16,475 nt of DNA, from positions 1-16,475 of the forward strand of contig JAZQAN010000074.1 of the NCBI GenBank assembly GCA_045545235.1, written 5' to 3'. The notes beneath the pieces were generated by a model. The model was not told the DNA's origin. It saw nothing but the letters and a program-made list of their open reading frames with translations, and did not search any database. This document shows positions 14,596 through 16,475 of the stretch, piece by piece. This DNA comes from CAZNKU01 sp045545235. Lineage in GTDB: Bacteria > Bacillota > Clostridia > Monoglobales > Firm-18. Both the position numbers and the translations under genes were made by a program. The first letter of the stretch is position 1; every line of letters starts with the position of its first letter.

Positions 14596-15807
14596 ATGAA
14601 AGAAAAACTAACTGTTGCAGTTATAGGTTGTGGTAATTTTGCCAAAAATTTTGTTAATCTTTTCAAGGAGCATCCCTTTGTGCAAAAAGTGTATGTATGT
14701 GATGTCATAAAGGAAAAGGCTGAAGAGTACAAAGAAAAATTCAATGTTGAAATTATAGACACATTTGAAGATGTTCTTTCGGACAAAAGCATAAATTGTA
14801 TTGCAAATTTCACTCAAAGACATCTTCACGGAGAAATTGTTATAAAAGCCCTAAAGGCAGGAAAACACGTTTATTCTGCTGTACCTATGGCACCTACTGT
14901 TGAAGAATGCAAAGAAATAGTTGAATTGGTTAAAAAAACAGGACTCACATATGTAATAGGTGAAACATGCTATTACTACCCCTGTGCTATGTATTGCCGT
15001 GAAATGTACAGCAAAGGTAAGTTTGGTGATTTTCAATACGGTGCCAGTCAGTATTATCATCATATCGACTCTATATCATACGGTAAAAGACCTGAAGAAC
15101 GTGGAATGGCTCCTATGCTGTATCCTACTCATTCTATTGCAATGATTATTTCAGCAGTAAATTCATATGTAAAGCGTGTATCGTGCTTTGGATGCAAGGC
15201 ACCTGCTGAGGACAAGGCATTTGATAAAAACAGTGTGTGGAACAATGAATTTATAAACCAGTATGCACTTATGGAACTTGAAAACGGCGGTACTGCACGA
15301 GTAACAGAAGCAAGAGGATTTGGTTGGGCAAAACCAAGCTCTTATATATCTTCATTGTACGGAACAAAAGCAGGCTATGAATTTTCAAATGCACAGCATA
15401 TTTTTGTAGAAAAACTTGATGATGAAAACGGCTATGAAAAAGTACAGCTTACAGATGTAAGTGATTATGTTAATACAGATAAAATGGTAGAAAACAAAAA
15501 TACACCGGAATTTAAAAATGACGTTGCAAACGGAAAATACCAGTGGAGCAGTACCTCTGCCGTTCAGAACAGGGAAATCGCAAGACTACCCAAGGAATAT
15601 GAAAACCTCGAAAACGGTCATATGGGTACACATAAATTTTTAATAGATGATTTTTGCAAGGCTGTATACAACAGGGAAATGCCAGTGCTTAATGCCTGGT
15701 TTGCCGCAAGAACAACTGTTCCCGGACTTATAGCAATTGAATCATCCAATCTCGGTGGTATTCCGTTGGATGTACCTGATTTTGGGGATGCACCGGAGGT
15801 TTTATAA
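14596..15807 (+). CDS. Gfo/Idh/MocA-family NAD(P)-binding protein with non-canonical active site
   Basis: A 403-residue cytoplasmic protein. The N-terminal Rossmann domain opens with VAVIGCGNFAKNF (7-19), the dinucleotide-binding GxGxxA pattern, and the C-terminal part is the Gfo/Idh/MocA alpha/beta substrate domain. In most family members the Rossmann domain ends in an EKP motif whose lysine is catalytic. Here the matching segment is KHVYSAVPMA (90-99), so Glu and Lys are replaced by A95 and V96. The following TVEEC (101-105), GETCYYYP (122-129), KFGD (142-145) and YPTHSI (176-181) resemble, as I recall them, NAD-dependent GH109 glycosidases, in which a Tyr and the His of YPTH act. It may therefore be a glycosidase-like or atypical enzyme and not a simple sugar dehydrogenase (inference). 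No signal peptide. The start follows AAAAGGA at a rather long 11 bases. The permease gene overlaps its stop codon. Confidence 0.88.
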   Translation: MKEKLTVAVIGCGNFAKNFVNLFKEHPFVQKVYVCDVIKEKAEEYKEKFNVEIIDTFEDVLSDKSINCIANFTQRHLHGEIVIKALKAGKHVYSAVPMAPTVEECKEIVELVKKTGLTYVIGETCYYYPCAMYCREMYSKGKFGDFQYGASQYYHHIDSISYGKRPEERGMAPMLYPTHSIAMIISAVNSYVKRVSCFGCKAPAEDKAFDKNSVWNNEFINQYALMELENGGTARVTEARGFGWAKPSSYISSLYGTKAGYEFSNAQHIFVEKLDDENGYEKVQLTDVSDYVNTDKMVENKNTPEFKNDVANGKYQWSSTSAVQNREIARLPKEYENLENGHMGTHKFLIDDFCKAVYNREMPVLNAWFAARTTVPGLIAIESSNLGGIPLDVPDFGDAPEVL

Positions 15808-16475
15808 TGGGATATCTATTTTTGACCCTTGCCCTGATAGGCGGTCTCGGTAAAGGCTTTTTGGGTAAGTACATAAGCAATGATGTAAACAACTTTCGTG
15901 AATGTATAGTTATAAACGCTCTTCGAATGTTTTTTTGCAGTCTTGTCGGTGCTGTTGTTGCACTGCCAACAAGCGGCTTGCAGATAGTAACAGGCTATGG
16001 TTTGGTTATATGTATGCTATCTGCCGTATCTATGACTGCTTTTTGCGTTTGCTGGTTGTATGCATATAAAACCGAGGCGTATATGTTTTTAAGCGTTTTT
16101 ACAATGCTTGGTACGGTTATAACTTGTCTTTTAAGCCGTATTTTCCTCAGCGAAGCAATAAAACCACTTCAATGGCTTGGAATGGCTCTTGTTCTGATTG
16201 CAATTTATATAATGTCATTGTATAATAAAGCTATAAACGGTAAAATTTCAGTAAAAGGCATTGCAATACTTTTAATTGGTTGCTTGGGTTCTGCTGTGGC
16301 TGATTTTTGCCAGAAGCTATGGGTAATAAACGTTAAACTTGACGGCACGGTTTTTAATTTTTATATGTATCTGTTTTCATTGTTGATTTTGTTACTTATA
16401 TTTATTGTTTTGCCAAAAGAAAGTCAACAAAGTAATATAATGAACAAAAAGTATATCATAATATGCTTTTTTATA
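15807..16475 (+). CDS. EamA/DMT-superfamily permease (3' end outside window)
   Basis: An open frame of 223 codons runs to the right edge without a stop. Its ATG overlaps the TAA of the preceding gene by one base (TAATG), with GGAGGT at 15795-15800, so the two are translationally coupled. The product is strongly hydrophobic, with about six membrane segments in the visible part. The stretch ending the first repeat (MFLSVFTMLGTVITCLLSRIFLSEAIKPLQWLGMALVLIAIYI) has the SEAIKP-WLGMALVLIAIY pattern of an EamA domain. A second repeat begins around residue 150. Drug/metabolite transporter family members move sugars, nucleotides, amino acids or polyamines. Next to the Gfo/Idh/MocA and AraC genes, uptake or exchange of their substrate is the likely role. 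The substrate cannot be determined from sequence. Confidence 0.85.
   Translation, partial: MGYLFLTLALIGGLGKGFLGKYISNDVNNFRECIVINALRMFFCSLVGAVVALPTSGLQIVTGYGLVICMLSAVSMTAFCVCWLYAYKTEAYMFLSVFTMLGTVITCLLSRIFLSEAIKPLQWLGMALVLIAIYIMSLYNKAINGKISVKGIAILLIGCLGSAVADFCQKLWVINVKLDGTVFNFYMYLFSLLILLLIFIVLPKESQQSNIMNKKYIIICFFI

Noticed and set aside
14581..14600. Five-codon leader frame (ATG AAA TAT TTA TGA) overlapping the Gfo/Idh/MocA start
   Set aside because: It could be a coupled leader peptide, but a chance short frame in AT-rich DNA is more likely and nothing else supports it.
1..16475. CRISPR array, prophage, toxin-antitoxin or antiphage system
   Set aside because: No regularly spaced repeats and no such gene families were found; apart from the IS30 end, all genes look like ordinary chromosomal ones.

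Overview
The window looks like a chromosomal stretch of a low-GC, spore-forming Firmicute of the class Clostridia. The evidence is an AT-rich composition, strong AGGAGG-type ribosome binding sites, sigma-A promoters with 17-bp spacers, the spore genes spoVAD and spoVAE, a ClpE-type ATPase, and an interspersed palindromic repeat of a kind I associate with gut Clostridia. No CRISPR array, phage block or antiphage system was found. No stretch longer than about 300 bases lacks a gene.

Left edge (1-381): the 3' end of an IS30-family transposase, followed directly by a nested palindromic repeat (about 184-300). Minus-strand block (382-3947): an exported protein with a MORN-like segment and a copper-amine-oxidase-type 'stalk' domain, a small orphan P-loop protein, and glucose-6-phosphate isomerase (pgi) with its own terminator and promoter. 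Divergent from pgi is a short DtxR/MntR-type metalloregulator (4103-4468) with a consensus promoter and a palindrome next to the -10. A two-way terminator separates it from a minus-strand tRNA-Leu(UAA).

Central minus-strand block (4699-9717): in transcription order, pgeF (YfiH-type), an orphan family-5 solute-binding lipoprotein, a dGTPase-like HD hydrolase and rhamnulokinase. A promoter upstream of pgeF probably drives the first two genes. A second promoter, at the end of the lipoprotein gene, probably drives the last two.

Plus-strand block (9818-13573): spoVAD and spoVAE (import of dipicolinic acid into the forespore and germination), with no spoVAC beside them, then a clpE-like AAA+ unfoldase under its own promoter. 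Its terminator is shared with the convergent AraC-family gene, whose stop codon lies in the hairpin loop. The AraC gene is divergent from a Gfo/Idh/MocA protein and an EamA/DMT permease that runs off the right edge. These three look like a small regulated sugar or glycoside uptake and catabolism module. The Gfo/Idh/MocA protein lacks the usual catalytic lysine and has motifs reminiscent of the NAD-dependent GH109 glycosidases, which makes it the most interesting functional lead here.
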